Assembly (NCBI GenBank): GCA_903884655.1 | Contig: CAISFO010000066.1 | Location: 1 to 34,656, forward strand | Source: an uncultured Holophagaceae bacterium | GTDB lineage: Bacteria; Acidobacteriota; Holophagae; Holophagales; Holophagaceae | DNA length: 34,656 nt | Reading direction: 5' to 3' | In this document: positions 8,887 to 17,276 of the stretch, one piece after another | Position numbering within the stretch: the stretch's first letter is position 1 | Layout: each line of letters starts with the position of its first letter | Made by a program: the position numbers and the translations under genes | Notes under the pieces: model-generated | Seen by the model: the letters and a program-made list of their open reading frames with translations, nothing else | Told to the model about the DNA's origin: nothing | Databases searched by the model: none

Positions 8887-9873
8887 CTACCTCGGGAGCT
8901 TCACAGCGTCGGGCCTGACCGCCCGGAGGCTGTCCGCGTGGAGGTAGGTCCGATAGTCGGGCATGGCCTTCGCCTCGGTGAGCCGCTGCTTCATGGCCCA
9001 GCGGGTCTCGTCTTCCAGGGTGACGAGAATGGTCTCGTCCAATTGGATTCGGTAGCGGAAGGAACTCCATACCTCGCGGACGACTTCGAGGTCAGTACCC
9101 GAGGCCCGGCTCATGAGGGTCTGGGCTTCCCCGGGGTGTTCGGCCGCGAACTGTTCGGCCCTGACCATGGCTCGCAGGAGGCGCCGGACGGTCTCCGGGT
9201 TCTTCTGGACGAAGTCCTGCTGGGCCACCAGGTTGTAGGTCTCGGTATAGATCTCATGGTCGTAGAAGATCAGCCCCTGGGGGCCGAGCATTCGCCGGAT
9301 GCGGGTCAGCGGGTAGTTCCAGGTGCAGATGGCGGCCACTTGCTTCCCGAGGATGGCCCCCTGCATATCATCGGGGTTCAAGGGCACCGGCTGGATGTCC
9401 TGCCGGGTGAGCCCGAGGGTGGTGAGGAACGAGTCCAGGAAGAACTCAGAGGTGGTGCCTGGGGTGAAGCCGATGCGCTTGCCCCGCAAGTCGCCCGGGG
9501 CGGAGACGCCCACATCCTTCCGGGCCAGGATCGCATTGTTCGAATTGCTCGCTTCGATGGTGGCGAGGACGAAGAGTCTTTCGCCCTTCAGGATGTTGAA
9601 CATGAGGGGTGTTTCGGCCACCACGGCGAATTCGGCCCTTTGGTCCAGAAGGCACTGCAGCGAGGCCTTGCCAAAGGCGTGCAGGATGGTCTCGACCTCC
9701 AGTCCCTCCCCCGGGAAATAGCCCTTGGCCATGGCGATGTGCACCAGGGTGCTCTGGGGCTGCACAGTGCAGGCGACCCGGATGCGCTGCAGAGGCTCCG
9801 GGGCCTTGGGCGGCGGCCGCTGGCAGCCCAGGAGGGCCACCAGGACTAGCAGCGCACACGCAGCTTTCCACAT
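8887..9873 (-). CDS. Substrate-binding lipoprotein (NMT1/SsuA/TauA-like)
   Basis: This 328-residue periplasmic binding protein of the nitrate/taurine/thiamine-precursor type starts with a lipoprotein signal peptide (VALLGC, lipidated Cys17). Family features are the N-terminal VACTVQPQSTLVHIAMAKGYFPGEGLEVE, the AVVAETPLMFNIL segment, and DLRGKRIGFTPGTTSEFFLDSFL. No ABC permease or ATPase gene is next to it. Instead it heads an operon with two histidine kinases, which points to a sensory rather than a transport job. The ligand cannot be told from sequence. It is divergent from nifA, and the shared 215-base region must hold promoters for both. Confidence 0.87.
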   Translation of the reverse strand: MWKAACALLVLVALLGCQRPPPKAPEPLQRIRVACTVQPQSTLVHIAMAKGYFPGEGLEVETILHAFGKASLQCLLDQRAEFAVVAETPLMFNILKGERLFVLATIEASNSNNAILARKDVGVSAPGDLRGKRIGFTPGTTSEFFLDSFLTTLGLTRQDIQPVPLNPDDMQGAILGKQVAAICTWNYPLTRIRRMLGPQGLIFYDHEIYTETYNLVAQQDFVQKNPETVRRLLRAMVRAEQFAAEHPGEAQTLMSRASGTDLEVVREVWSSFRYRIQLDETILVTLEDETRWAMKQRLTEAKAMPDYRTYLHADSLRAVRPDAVKLPR

Positions 9874-10004
9874 GGGGTTGTCTCGGCGAAGGATTCCAGG
9901 GCCGTTCGACTTGCATTCAAGGGAAATGGACCTGCGTCTACTCTATCGGCTTCTAGGTGGCGTCTAGATAAATCCTGGAACCGGGCTGTCTGCCGCCAGG
10001 GCAA

Positions 10005-10020
10005 TGGCACAGGAACTGCT
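10005..10020 (+). promoter_or_regulatory. Sigma-54 -24/-12 promoter ahead of nifA
   Basis: TGGCACAGGAACTGCT fits the sigma-54 pattern TGGCAC-N5-TTGCW, with the invariant GG (10006-10007) and GC (10018-10019) exactly 10 bases apart. Transcription would begin near 10031. This suggests that nifA is itself under sigma-54 control, possibly by autoactivation. It is a pattern match only. Confidence 0.55.
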
Positions 10021-10088
10021 AGCATCCAAGGGTTGTGGTGAACCCGGGCTCATTCAGTGACGACGGGGGGTTCTTCGCCCCCTGTCCC

Positions 10089-11633
10089 ATGTTGGACACG
10101 TTCAGCGTGCCCAACAACACGGCGTGCGCGCGGCTGGGCTTGCTGGCCCGGGTGGGCCGCTTCCTGTCCACCGAGGAGAATGCGGCCTCGGCCCTGAGCG
10201 AGGTCCTGCGTTGGCTCTACCGGGACCAGGGCTATGCCCGGGGCGTGGTCACCCTGCTGAACGATGCCGAGGATGAGATTTCGGCCGACATCACGGCCGC
10301 CGGCGTGCCCACCGATACGGGCAGCCTGATGCGCTACCGCCCCGGCGAAGGCATCACAGGCCGCGTCATTGCCACGAATACACCCATGTACCTCCCCGGT
10401 GTCCGGCCCCAGGACGGTTTCCTGGATCGGAGTGGCCTGCGGCAAGGCCTGGATCTGTCCAACCTGGCCTTCTTCTGCGTGCCGATACCATATCGTTCCA
10501 AGGCCGTGGGGGCCCTTTCGGCAGATAGGCCCCTGCAGGAAGTTGCCGATCCCGATGGGGACCTGCGGCTGCTTGCCGAGGTGGCGTACCTCATTGGTCC
10601 CTTCGTGCAGCGCCGTCGCCTGGAGGATCGGCTGGAGGCCTACCAGCGGGTCCACGTGGCCACCTTCGACCGCCTGGTGGGCCGCTCGCCAGCCATGGAG
10701 GCCGTGTCGCGCCTGGCGGCCAAGGTCGCCGGTGTGGACACCTCCGTGCTGATCACGGGGGAGACCGGCACGGGCAAGGGCGTCCTCGCCCAGCTCATCC
10801 ACGATCTCTCGCCCCGGCGCACCAGGCCCTGCATCGAAGTCAACTGCGGCGCCATCCCCGAAAGCCTCGTGGAAAGCGAGCTGTTCGGGCACGAGCGGGG
10901 TTCCTTCACGGGTGCTTCTGCCCGCCGGGCCGGGGTGTTCGAGCGCGCCCAGGGGGGCACGGTGTTCCTGGACGAGATTGGCGAGCTGCCGCCCAATGTG
11001 CAGACCCGGCTGCTCCGCGTCCTCCAGACCAAGCGCTTCGAGCGGGTCGGCGGCTCGGAGACCATCGTGAGCGATGCCCGCATCATCGCCGCCACCAACC
11101 GGAACCTGGAGGGGGACATCGTCGGCGGCCGGTTCCGCGCGGACCTCTACTACCGGCTGAATGTGTTCCCCATCCACATGCCCCCGCTGCGGGAGCGGGG
11201 CAAGGCCGACATGATGCTGCTGGCGGACGCCTTCGTGGAGCGGTTCTCCCGGGAGATGGGCAAGACCATCGTCCGCATCGACACGCCCGCCATCGACATG
11301 CTCACCGCCTACCACTGGCCCGGGAATGTCCGCGAAATGGAGAATGTCATCGAGCGCGCCGCCGTGATGGCGGAGGGCGACGTGATCCACGGCCACCACC
11401 TGCCACCCAGCCTGCAGATGAACCGCTACCAGACCAAGGCCGGGGCCGCGGGCACCGCCGAGGACAGCGGCTTCGCCGATCGGGTGGCCAACTTCGAGAT
11501 CGAGCTCATCACCGAGGCGCTGAAGGACACCAGTGGCAACCAGTCTCAGGCTGCAAAACGCCTGGGCCTCAGCAAGCGGATGATCCAGTACAAGATCCGC
11601 CTGTACGGCATCGACTGGCAGCGGTTCAAGTAG
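10089..11633 (+). CDS. nifA: Nif-specific sigma-54-dependent activator NifA
   Basis: This 514-residue enhancer-binding protein should drive the nif operon with sigma-54 RNA polymerase. An N-terminal GAF domain (about 12-170; blocks YARGVVTLLN, YRPGEGITGRVI) is followed by the AAA+ domain and a Fis-type helix-turn-helix (GNQSQAAKRLGLSKRMIQYKI). The AAA+ domain has Walker A GETGTGKG, the sigma-54 contact loop GSFTGA in place of the usual GAFTGA, Walker B GGTVFLDEIGEL and the arginine-finger region. The AAA-HTH linker lacks the CxxxxC motif of oxygen-sensing rhizobial NifA. GTG codons at 10035 and 10038 in the same frame would add 17-18 residues. I prefer the ATG because the predicted transcription start near 10031 would remove their ribosome site, but the ATG's own site is also poor. 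It ends 202 bases before nifH. Confidence 0.87.
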   Translation: MLDTFSVPNNTACARLGLLARVGRFLSTEENAASALSEVLRWLYRDQGYARGVVTLLNDAEDEISADITAAGVPTDTGSLMRYRPGEGITGRVIATNTPMYLPGVRPQDGFLDRSGLRQGLDLSNLAFFCVPIPYRSKAVGALSADRPLQEVADPDGDLRLLAEVAYLIGPFVQRRRLEDRLEAYQRVHVATFDRLVGRSPAMEAVSRLAAKVAGVDTSVLITGETGTGKGVLAQLIHDLSPRRTRPCIEVNCGAIPESLVESELFGHERGSFTGASARRAGVFERAQGGTVFLDEIGELPPNVQTRLLRVLQTKRFERVGGSETIVSDARIIAATNRNLEGDIVGGRFRADLYYRLNVFPIHMPPLRERGKADMMLLADAFVERFSREMGKTIVRIDTPAIDMLTAYHWPGNVREMENVIERAAVMAEGDVIHGHHLPPSLQMNRYQTKAGAAGTAEDSGFADRVANFEIELITEALKDTSGNQSQAAKRLGLSKRMIQYKIRLYGIDWQRFK

Positions 11634-11635
11634 GC

Positions 11636-11660
11636 GGAACGAATTTGTTCCGTGGAACAA
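11636..11660 (+). promoter_or_regulatory. Overlapping palindromes upstream of nifH, candidate activator site
   Basis: Three GGAAC/GTTCC half-sites alternate just after the nifA stop. GGAAC-GAATTT-GTTCC spans 11636-11651, and the perfect palindrome TTGTTCC-GT-GGAACAA spans 11645-11660. The second contains TGT-N8-ACA, close to but shorter than the classical NifA site TGT-N10-ACA. It lies about 130 bases before the predicted nifH transcription start, within the normal enhancer range. It could instead be part of a weak nifA transcript end. Confidence 0.4.
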
Positions 11661-11686
11661 TCTGGTGCCGCGATTTTGGTGCCTTC

Positions 11687-11698
11687 CTGTTTGAACAG
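11687..11698 (+). promoter_or_regulatory. Second TGTT/AACA palindrome upstream of nifH
   Basis: CTGTT-TG-AACAG is a perfect 12-base palindrome. Its centre is 40 bases from the centre of the TTGTTCC/GGAACAA palindrome, close to four helical turns, and about 91 bases before the predicted nifH start. Shared TGTT/AACA ends and helical phasing suggest two binding sites for one regulator. No binding evidence is available from sequence alone. Confidence 0.3.
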
Positions 11699-11736
11699 TT
11701 GATTATTGCAAGGTGGGAATGCCCTTAAATGCTTGA

Positions 11737-12654
<918 letters not shown>

Positions 12655-12758
12655 GACCCGCCCCGGTCGATTCCAACCTTTCCCAACGGCCATCCCCGCG
12701 CCCATCGCGCCCGGACTGGCGCTGCCATCGAAACATCTTGACTAGAACGCCCTCCGGA

Positions 12759-12776
12759 CCCCGGCCTGCGCCGGGG
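12759..12776 (+). promoter_or_regulatory. Stable hairpin between nifH and nifD
   Basis: CCCCGGC-CTGC-GCCGGGG is a perfect 7-bp GC stem with a 4-base loop, in the 166-base gap after nifH. No T-run follows. It could be an mRNA 3'-end stabiliser or a partial terminator that lets nifH outnumber nifDK transcripts. That need for excess NifH is known in other diazotrophs; the role here is inferred. Confidence 0.5.
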
Positions 12777-12820
12777 CCCGCAGTCCTCCTGTAACTTGCC
12801 CTCGCCACCCTGGATGCATC

Positions 12821-14422
12821 ATGAGCGAACGAGAACCCCACACCGGCCCGAGCCCCGAGGCCTTCCGCGAAGAGATCGTCAAGAGCTACTCCGGCAAGGT
12901 CGCGAAGAAGCGGGCCAAGCACATCCTGGTCAACGACCCTGAGGTGCCGGCCGAGATCGAAGCCAACGTCCGCACCATCCCGGGCATCATCAGCCAGCGC
13001 GGCTGCTGCTACGCGGGCTGCAAGGGCGTGGTCATGGGGCCCATCAAGGACATGGTCCACATCGTCCACGGACCCATCGGCTGCAGCTACTACGCCTGGC
13101 TCTCCCGGCGCAACCAGGCCGCCACCGGCGACGGCGTCGCCAACTTCATCCACTACGCCTTCTCCACGGACATGCAGGAAGAGGACATCGTCTTCGGCGG
13201 GGAGAAGAAGCTGGCCCAAGCCTGCCGGGAGGCCTACGCGGCCTTCCAGCCCACGGCCATCGGCCTCTACGCCACCTGTCCCGTCGGCCTCATCGGGGAT
13301 GACGTGCACGCCGTGGCCCGGCAGATGAGTGAGGAGCTGGGCATCAATGTCTTCGGCTTCTCCTGCGAGGGCTACAAGGGCGTCTCCCAGTCCGCCGGCC
13401 ACCACATCGCCAACAACGGCCTCTTCAAGAACGTGGTGGGCCTCGACGATACCCCGGTGGACCATCCCTTCTCCATCAACCTGCTCGGGGAATACAACAT
13501 CGGCGGGGACGCCTTCGAGATCGAGCGCATCCTCGACCTCTGCGGCATCCACCTGGTGGCCACCTTCTCGGGGAACGTGAAGTACGGCGACATCGCCTCC
13601 TCTCACAACGCCAAGCTCAACGTGGTGATGTGCCACCGCTCCATCAACTACATGGCCGAGATGATGGAGAAGAAGTTCGGCATCCCCTGGTTCAAGGTCA
13701 ACTTCATCGGCGCCGACAGCACCGCCAAGAGCCTGCGCAAGATCGCCGAGTACTTCGGGGACGCGGAGCTCACGGCCCGGGTGGAAGCGGTGATCGCCGA
13801 CGAGCTGGCCAAGGTGGCCGCCGTCCGCGCGGACGTGGCCTCCCGCCTGTCCGGCAAGACCGCCATGCTGTTCGTGGGCGGCTCCCGGGCCCACCACTAC
13901 CAGGACCTGTTCAACGAAGTGGGCATGACCTCCGTGGCTGCGGGCTACGAGTTCGCCCACCGGGACGACTACGAGGGCCGGCGCGTCCTGCCCTCCATCA
14001 AGGTGGACGCGGACAGCCGGAACATCGAGGAGCTCCACATCGGTCCCGACGACACGCGGTTCACGCCCCGCCGGACTCCGGAGGAGATCGAGACGGCCGA
14101 GAAGAAGGGCTTCGCCTGGCGGGACTACGACGGCATGATGGCCCAGATGAAGAAGGGTACTCTCGTCATCGACGACATCAGCCACTTCGAAATGGAAAAG
14201 CTGATCGCCGTCTACAAGCCCGATATCTTCTGCAGCGGCGTCAAGGACAAGTACGTGGTCGAAAAGATGGGCGTGCCCTGCAAGCAGCTGCACAGCTACG
14301 ACTACGGTGGACCCTACGCGGGCTTCATCGGCGCGAGCAACTTCTACCAGGAGATCGACCGGATGATCGGCAAGCGCATCACCAGGCTCATCACGCCGCC
14401 CTGGAAGCAGCAGACCGCCTGA
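12821..14422 (+). CDS. nifD: Nitrogenase molybdenum-iron protein alpha chain
   Basis: NifD carries the FeMo-cofactor where N2 is reduced and shares the P-cluster with NifK. In this 533-residue protein the P-cluster cysteines are C62, C88 and C153 (RGCCYAGCKG, HGPIGCSYY, YATCPVG). The two cofactor ligands are present as Cys271 (VVMCHRSINYM) and His491 (KQLHSYDYGGPYAGF). The RGCCYAGCKGVVMGP block and an insertion of about 50 residues near 383-437 are typical of the clostridial/methanogen group II/III Mo-nitrogenases rather than the Azotobacter type. The start ATG has only a weak ribosome site. No nifI genes lie between nifH and nifD, and no anfG/vnfG follows. Confidence 0.96.
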   Translation: MSEREPHTGPSPEAFREEIVKSYSGKVAKKRAKHILVNDPEVPAEIEANVRTIPGIISQRGCCYAGCKGVVMGPIKDMVHIVHGPIGCSYYAWLSRRNQAATGDGVANFIHYAFSTDMQEEDIVFGGEKKLAQACREAYAAFQPTAIGLYATCPVGLIGDDVHAVARQMSEELGINVFGFSCEGYKGVSQSAGHHIANNGLFKNVVGLDDTPVDHPFSINLLGEYNIGGDAFEIERILDLCGIHLVATFSGNVKYGDIASSHNAKLNVVMCHRSINYMAEMMEKKFGIPWFKVNFIGADSTAKSLRKIAEYFGDAELTARVEAVIADELAKVAAVRADVASRLSGKTAMLFVGGSRAHHYQDLFNEVGMTSVAAGYEFAHRDDYEGRRVLPSIKVDADSRNIEELHIGPDDTRFTPRRTPEEIETAEKKGFAWRDYDGMMAQMKKGTLVIDDISHFEMEKLIAVYKPDIFCSGVKDKYVVEKMGVPCKQLHSYDYGGPYAGFIGASNFYQEIDRMIGKRITRLITPPWKQQTA

Positions 14423-14428
14423 CCCGCC

Positions 14429-14442
14429 GCCTCGCCCGAGGC
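14429..14442 (+). promoter_or_regulatory. Short hairpin between nifD and nifK
   Basis: GCCTC-GCCC-GAGGC followed by TTTCC, in the 112-base gap between nifD and nifK. The 5-bp stem is too weak for confident termination; an mRNA processing or stabilising role is possible. Confidence 0.25.
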
Positions 14443-14534
14443 TTTCCTGCCAGCCTCCCCGGTCGTTCGCCGGAGGCCTATGCACACTCCCGCGCACTTG
14501 CTTCGAACCAAGGCCTGAACCACCGGAGAATTTT

Positions 14535-15908
14535 ATGCTCGACATGACCCCAGCCACCGTCGCCGAACGATCGGCCCTGAAGATCAACCCGGCCAAGACC
14601 TGCCAGCCCGTGGGTGCGGTGTATGCCGCCCTGGGCGTACACGGCTGTCTGCCCCACAGCCACGGCTCCCAGGGCTGCTGCGCCTACCATCGCAGCCACC
14701 TGACCCGGCACTTCAAGGAGCCGGTCATGGCCTCCACCAGTTCCTTCACCGAAGGCAGCTCGGTGTTCGGGGGCATGGCCAACCTCACCCAGGCCTTCGG
14801 CACCATCTTCGAGATGTACAACCCGGACATCGTGGCGGTGCACACCACCTGCCTCAGCGAGGTCATCGGCGACGACATCCCGACCATCATCAGCAAGGGC
14901 CGGGAGGAGGGCAAGATCCCCGAAGGCAAGGTGGTGGTGCACTGCAACACACCCAGCTTCGTGGGCTCCCACGTCACCGGCTTCAGCGCCATGGTGAAGG
15001 GCTTCGTGAAGTACCTCTCGGAGAACACCGGCACCCGTTCCACGGCCATCAACATCCTGCCAGGCTGGGTGGAGCCCTCGGACATGACGGAGATCAAGCG
15101 CCTGGTCGCGGCCTTTGGCCTGCCCTCCATCATGCTGCCGGACACCAGCAGCGTCCTGGACGCGCCGGCCACCGGGGAACACGCCTTCTTCCCCAAGGGT
15201 GGCACCACCCTCCCCGAGCTCAAGGCCATGGGCGATGCCAAGGCCACGCTTTCCCTCGGGACCTGGGCCTCCCTGGACGCCGCCACTCTGCTGGAAACCA
15301 AGTGCGGCGTGCCCTTCCAGGACCTGGACCTGCCCATAGGCCTGGCGGCCACGGACCGCTTCATCCAGAGCCTGCAGGCCCTTGCCGGGGTGGAGGTGCC
15401 TACCCAGATCGAGGACGAGCGGGGCCGCCTGGTGGACGTCATCAGCGACATGCACCAGTACCTCTCGGGCCGCAAGGTGGCCATCTATGGCGACCCCGAC
15501 CATGTCATCGCCCTCACCGAGTTCTGCCGGGACATGGACATGCTGCCCGTCCACGTCCTCACCGGCTCCGTGGGCAATGCCTTCGAGACCCGCATCAAGG
15601 ACATCCTGGCGGACAGTGTTCCAGAGGCGAACGTCAAGGCCCAGGGCGACCTCTACCTGCTGCACCAGTGGATCAAGAACGATCCGGTGGACCTGCTGCT
15701 GGGCACCACGTACGGCAAGTTCATCAGCCGGGCTGAGGACATTCCCCTCGTCCGAGTGGGCTGGCCCATCCTCGACCGCGTCGGCCACAGCTACTTCCCC
15801 ACCGTGGGCTATCTGGGCAGCCTGCGCCTCGCGGTGGAGATCATCAGCGCCATCCAGGAGCGGCAGGACCGCGATGCCCCCGACCACGCCTTTGAACTCG
15901 TTTTGTGA
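14535..15908 (+). CDS. nifK: Nitrogenase molybdenum-iron protein beta chain
   Basis: NifK forms the alpha2-beta2 dinitrogenase with NifD and supplies half of the P-cluster ligands. This is the short 457-residue form, lacking the N-terminal extension of proteobacterial NifK, as in other group II/III enzymes. P-cluster cysteines are C23 (KTCQPVGA), C48 (HGSQGCCAY) and C106 (HTTCLSEVIGDD). Their spacing of 25 and 58 residues matches the Azotobacter C70/C95/C153 set. Also visible are NTPSFVGSHVTGF and the C-terminal GWPILDRVGHSYFPTVGY. The start ATG has GGAGA about 5 bases upstream. It is followed 21 bases later by nifE, so the cofactor scaffold genes are probably on the same transcript. Confidence 0.96.
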   Translation: MLDMTPATVAERSALKINPAKTCQPVGAVYAALGVHGCLPHSHGSQGCCAYHRSHLTRHFKEPVMASTSSFTEGSSVFGGMANLTQAFGTIFEMYNPDIVAVHTTCLSEVIGDDIPTIISKGREEGKIPEGKVVVHCNTPSFVGSHVTGFSAMVKGFVKYLSENTGTRSTAINILPGWVEPSDMTEIKRLVAAFGLPSIMLPDTSSVLDAPATGEHAFFPKGGTTLPELKAMGDAKATLSLGTWASLDAATLLETKCGVPFQDLDLPIGLAATDRFIQSLQALAGVEVPTQIEDERGRLVDVISDMHQYLSGRKVAIYGDPDHVIALTEFCRDMDMLPVHVLTGSVGNAFETRIKDILADSVPEANVKAQGDLYLLHQWIKNDPVDLLLGTTYGKFISRAEDIPLVRVGWPILDRVGHSYFPTVGYLGSLRLAVEIISAIQERQDRDAPDHAFELVL

Positions 15909-15929
15909 TGCTTTGACTGTGAGACCGCC

Positions 15930-17276
15930 ATGGACCTGCTGGACGATCGCAAGCGCCAAGTAGTCACCGCCGGGGAAGCCCGCGCGGTGGCCTGCGACCG
16001 GCCCAGTGTGGCGGGATCCGTGACGCAACGGGCCTGCTCCTTCTGCGGTTCGCGGGTGGTGCTCTACCCCATTGCCGACGCCCTCCACCTGGTCCACGGC
16101 CCCGTGGGCTGCGCCGCCTACACCTGGGACATCCGGGGCGCGCAATCCTCCGGGCCCCAGCTGCACCGCCTGTCCTTCAACACCGATGTGCGGGAAGAGG
16201 AAGTCATCTTCGGCGGCGAGAAGAAGCTGGCCCGGGCCCTGCGGGAGCTGGTGGCCATCCACCAGCCGAAGGGCGCCTTCGTCTATGCCACTTGCCTCAC
16301 CGGTGTCATTGGCGATGACGTGGACGCCGTCTGCCGCATGGCCACCGCCGAGCTGGGCATCCCCGTGATCCCCGTGCAGAGCGAAGGCTTCAAAGGCACC
16401 AAGAAGGACGGCTACTCCGCCGCGTGCCGGGCCCTGGACCAGCTCATCGGCACCGGGTCCACCGAGGGCATCGGTCCGCTGTCCGTGAACATCCTAGGCG
16501 ACTTCAACATCGCCGGCGAGATCTGGGTCATCAAGGGCTACCTCGAGCGCATGGGCGTGGAAGTGGTGGCCACCATGACCGGCGACGGCCGGGTGGACAC
16601 CATCCGGAAGGCCCACGGCGCGAAGTTGAACATCGTGCAATGCGCCGGGTCGATGACCTCGGTGGCGAAGCTGATGAAGGAGAAGTACGGCATCCCCTTT
16701 GTCCAAGTGTCCTTCTTCGGCCTAGAAGACTGCGCGGACGCCCTCTACCAGATCGCCAAGCACTTCGGCGATGCGGAGATGCTGCGCCGCACCAGGTCGA
16801 TCGTGCGCGAAGAGACCGAAGCGGTGCTGCCCGAACTGGCCCGCATCCGCAAGGATCTGGAAGGCAAGAAGGCCGCGCTCTACGTGGGCGGGGCGTTCAA
16901 GGCGTTCTCCCTGGTGAAGGCCCTGCGGCAGATCGGCATGCAGGTGACCATGGCCGGGACCCAAACCGGAGGCCCCGCCGACTACGAGCACCTGAAGGAA
17001 CTCTGCGACTCGGACACCATCCTGGCCGATGACTCGAATCCGCTGGAGATGGCCTCCTGGCTGGCCCTGCGCGACGTGGACCTGTTCATCGGCGGCGTGA
17101 AGGAGCGGCCCGTGGCCTTCAAACTGGGCATCGGCTTCTGCGACCACAACCACGAGCGGAAGATCGGCCTCGCGGGCTTCGAGGGCTGCGCGGCCTTCGC
17201 CCGGGAAGTCCACGCCACCGTCACCAGCCCGGTCTGGTCCCTGGTTCCGCGCCGGGCTGGCGGGAGGCTGGCATGA
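15930..17276 (+). CDS. nifE: FeMo-cofactor scaffold protein NifE
   Basis: NifE, a relative of NifD, pairs with NifN to form the scaffold on which the NifB product is matured with Mo and homocitrate. The 448-residue protein keeps the cluster-binding cysteines (CSFCGSR at 36-42, HGPVGCAAYTWD with C61, YATCLTGVIGDD) and the NifD-like fold (FGGEKKL, VNILGDFNIAGE, QCAGSMTSVAKLM). It lacks the His-containing cofactor pocket typical of NifD. Its C-terminal end is GRLA, and the stop overlaps the nifN start as ATGA, implying tight coupling for one-to-one NifEN assembly. Confidence 0.94.
   Translation: MDLLDDRKRQVVTAGEARAVACDRPSVAGSVTQRACSFCGSRVVLYPIADALHLVHGPVGCAAYTWDIRGAQSSGPQLHRLSFNTDVREEEVIFGGEKKLARALRELVAIHQPKGAFVYATCLTGVIGDDVDAVCRMATAELGIPVIPVQSEGFKGTKKDGYSAACRALDQLIGTGSTEGIGPLSVNILGDFNIAGEIWVIKGYLERMGVEVVATMTGDGRVDTIRKAHGAKLNIVQCAGSMTSVAKLMKEKYGIPFVQVSFFGLEDCADALYQIAKHFGDAEMLRRTRSIVREETEAVLPELARIRKDLEGKKAALYVGGAFKAFSLVKALRQIGMQVTMAGTQTGGPADYEHLKELCDSDTILADDSNPLEMASWLALRDVDLFIGGVKERPVAFKLGIGFCDHNHERKIGLAGFEGCAAFAREVHATVTSPVWSLVPRRAGGRLA

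Noticed and set aside
6499..9849. 1116-codon open frame on the plus strand
   Set aside because: It lies opposite the multi-PAS kinase and binding-protein genes; the translation is Gly/Leu/Gln-rich without domains. It is a composition artefact.
8887..9873. Binding protein as part of a nitrate or taurine ABC transporter
   Set aside because: No permease or ATPase gene is adjacent; the next genes are kinases.
10050..11660. 536-codon open frame on the minus strand opposite nifA
   Set aside because: nifA is unambiguous by AAA+ and HTH motifs; the antisense translation shows no motif.
12655..12820. nifI1/nifI2 or another small gene between nifH and nifD
   Set aside because: The gap is 166 bases, too short for a PII-like gene of about 105-125 codons, and holds no start with a ribosome site and family signature.
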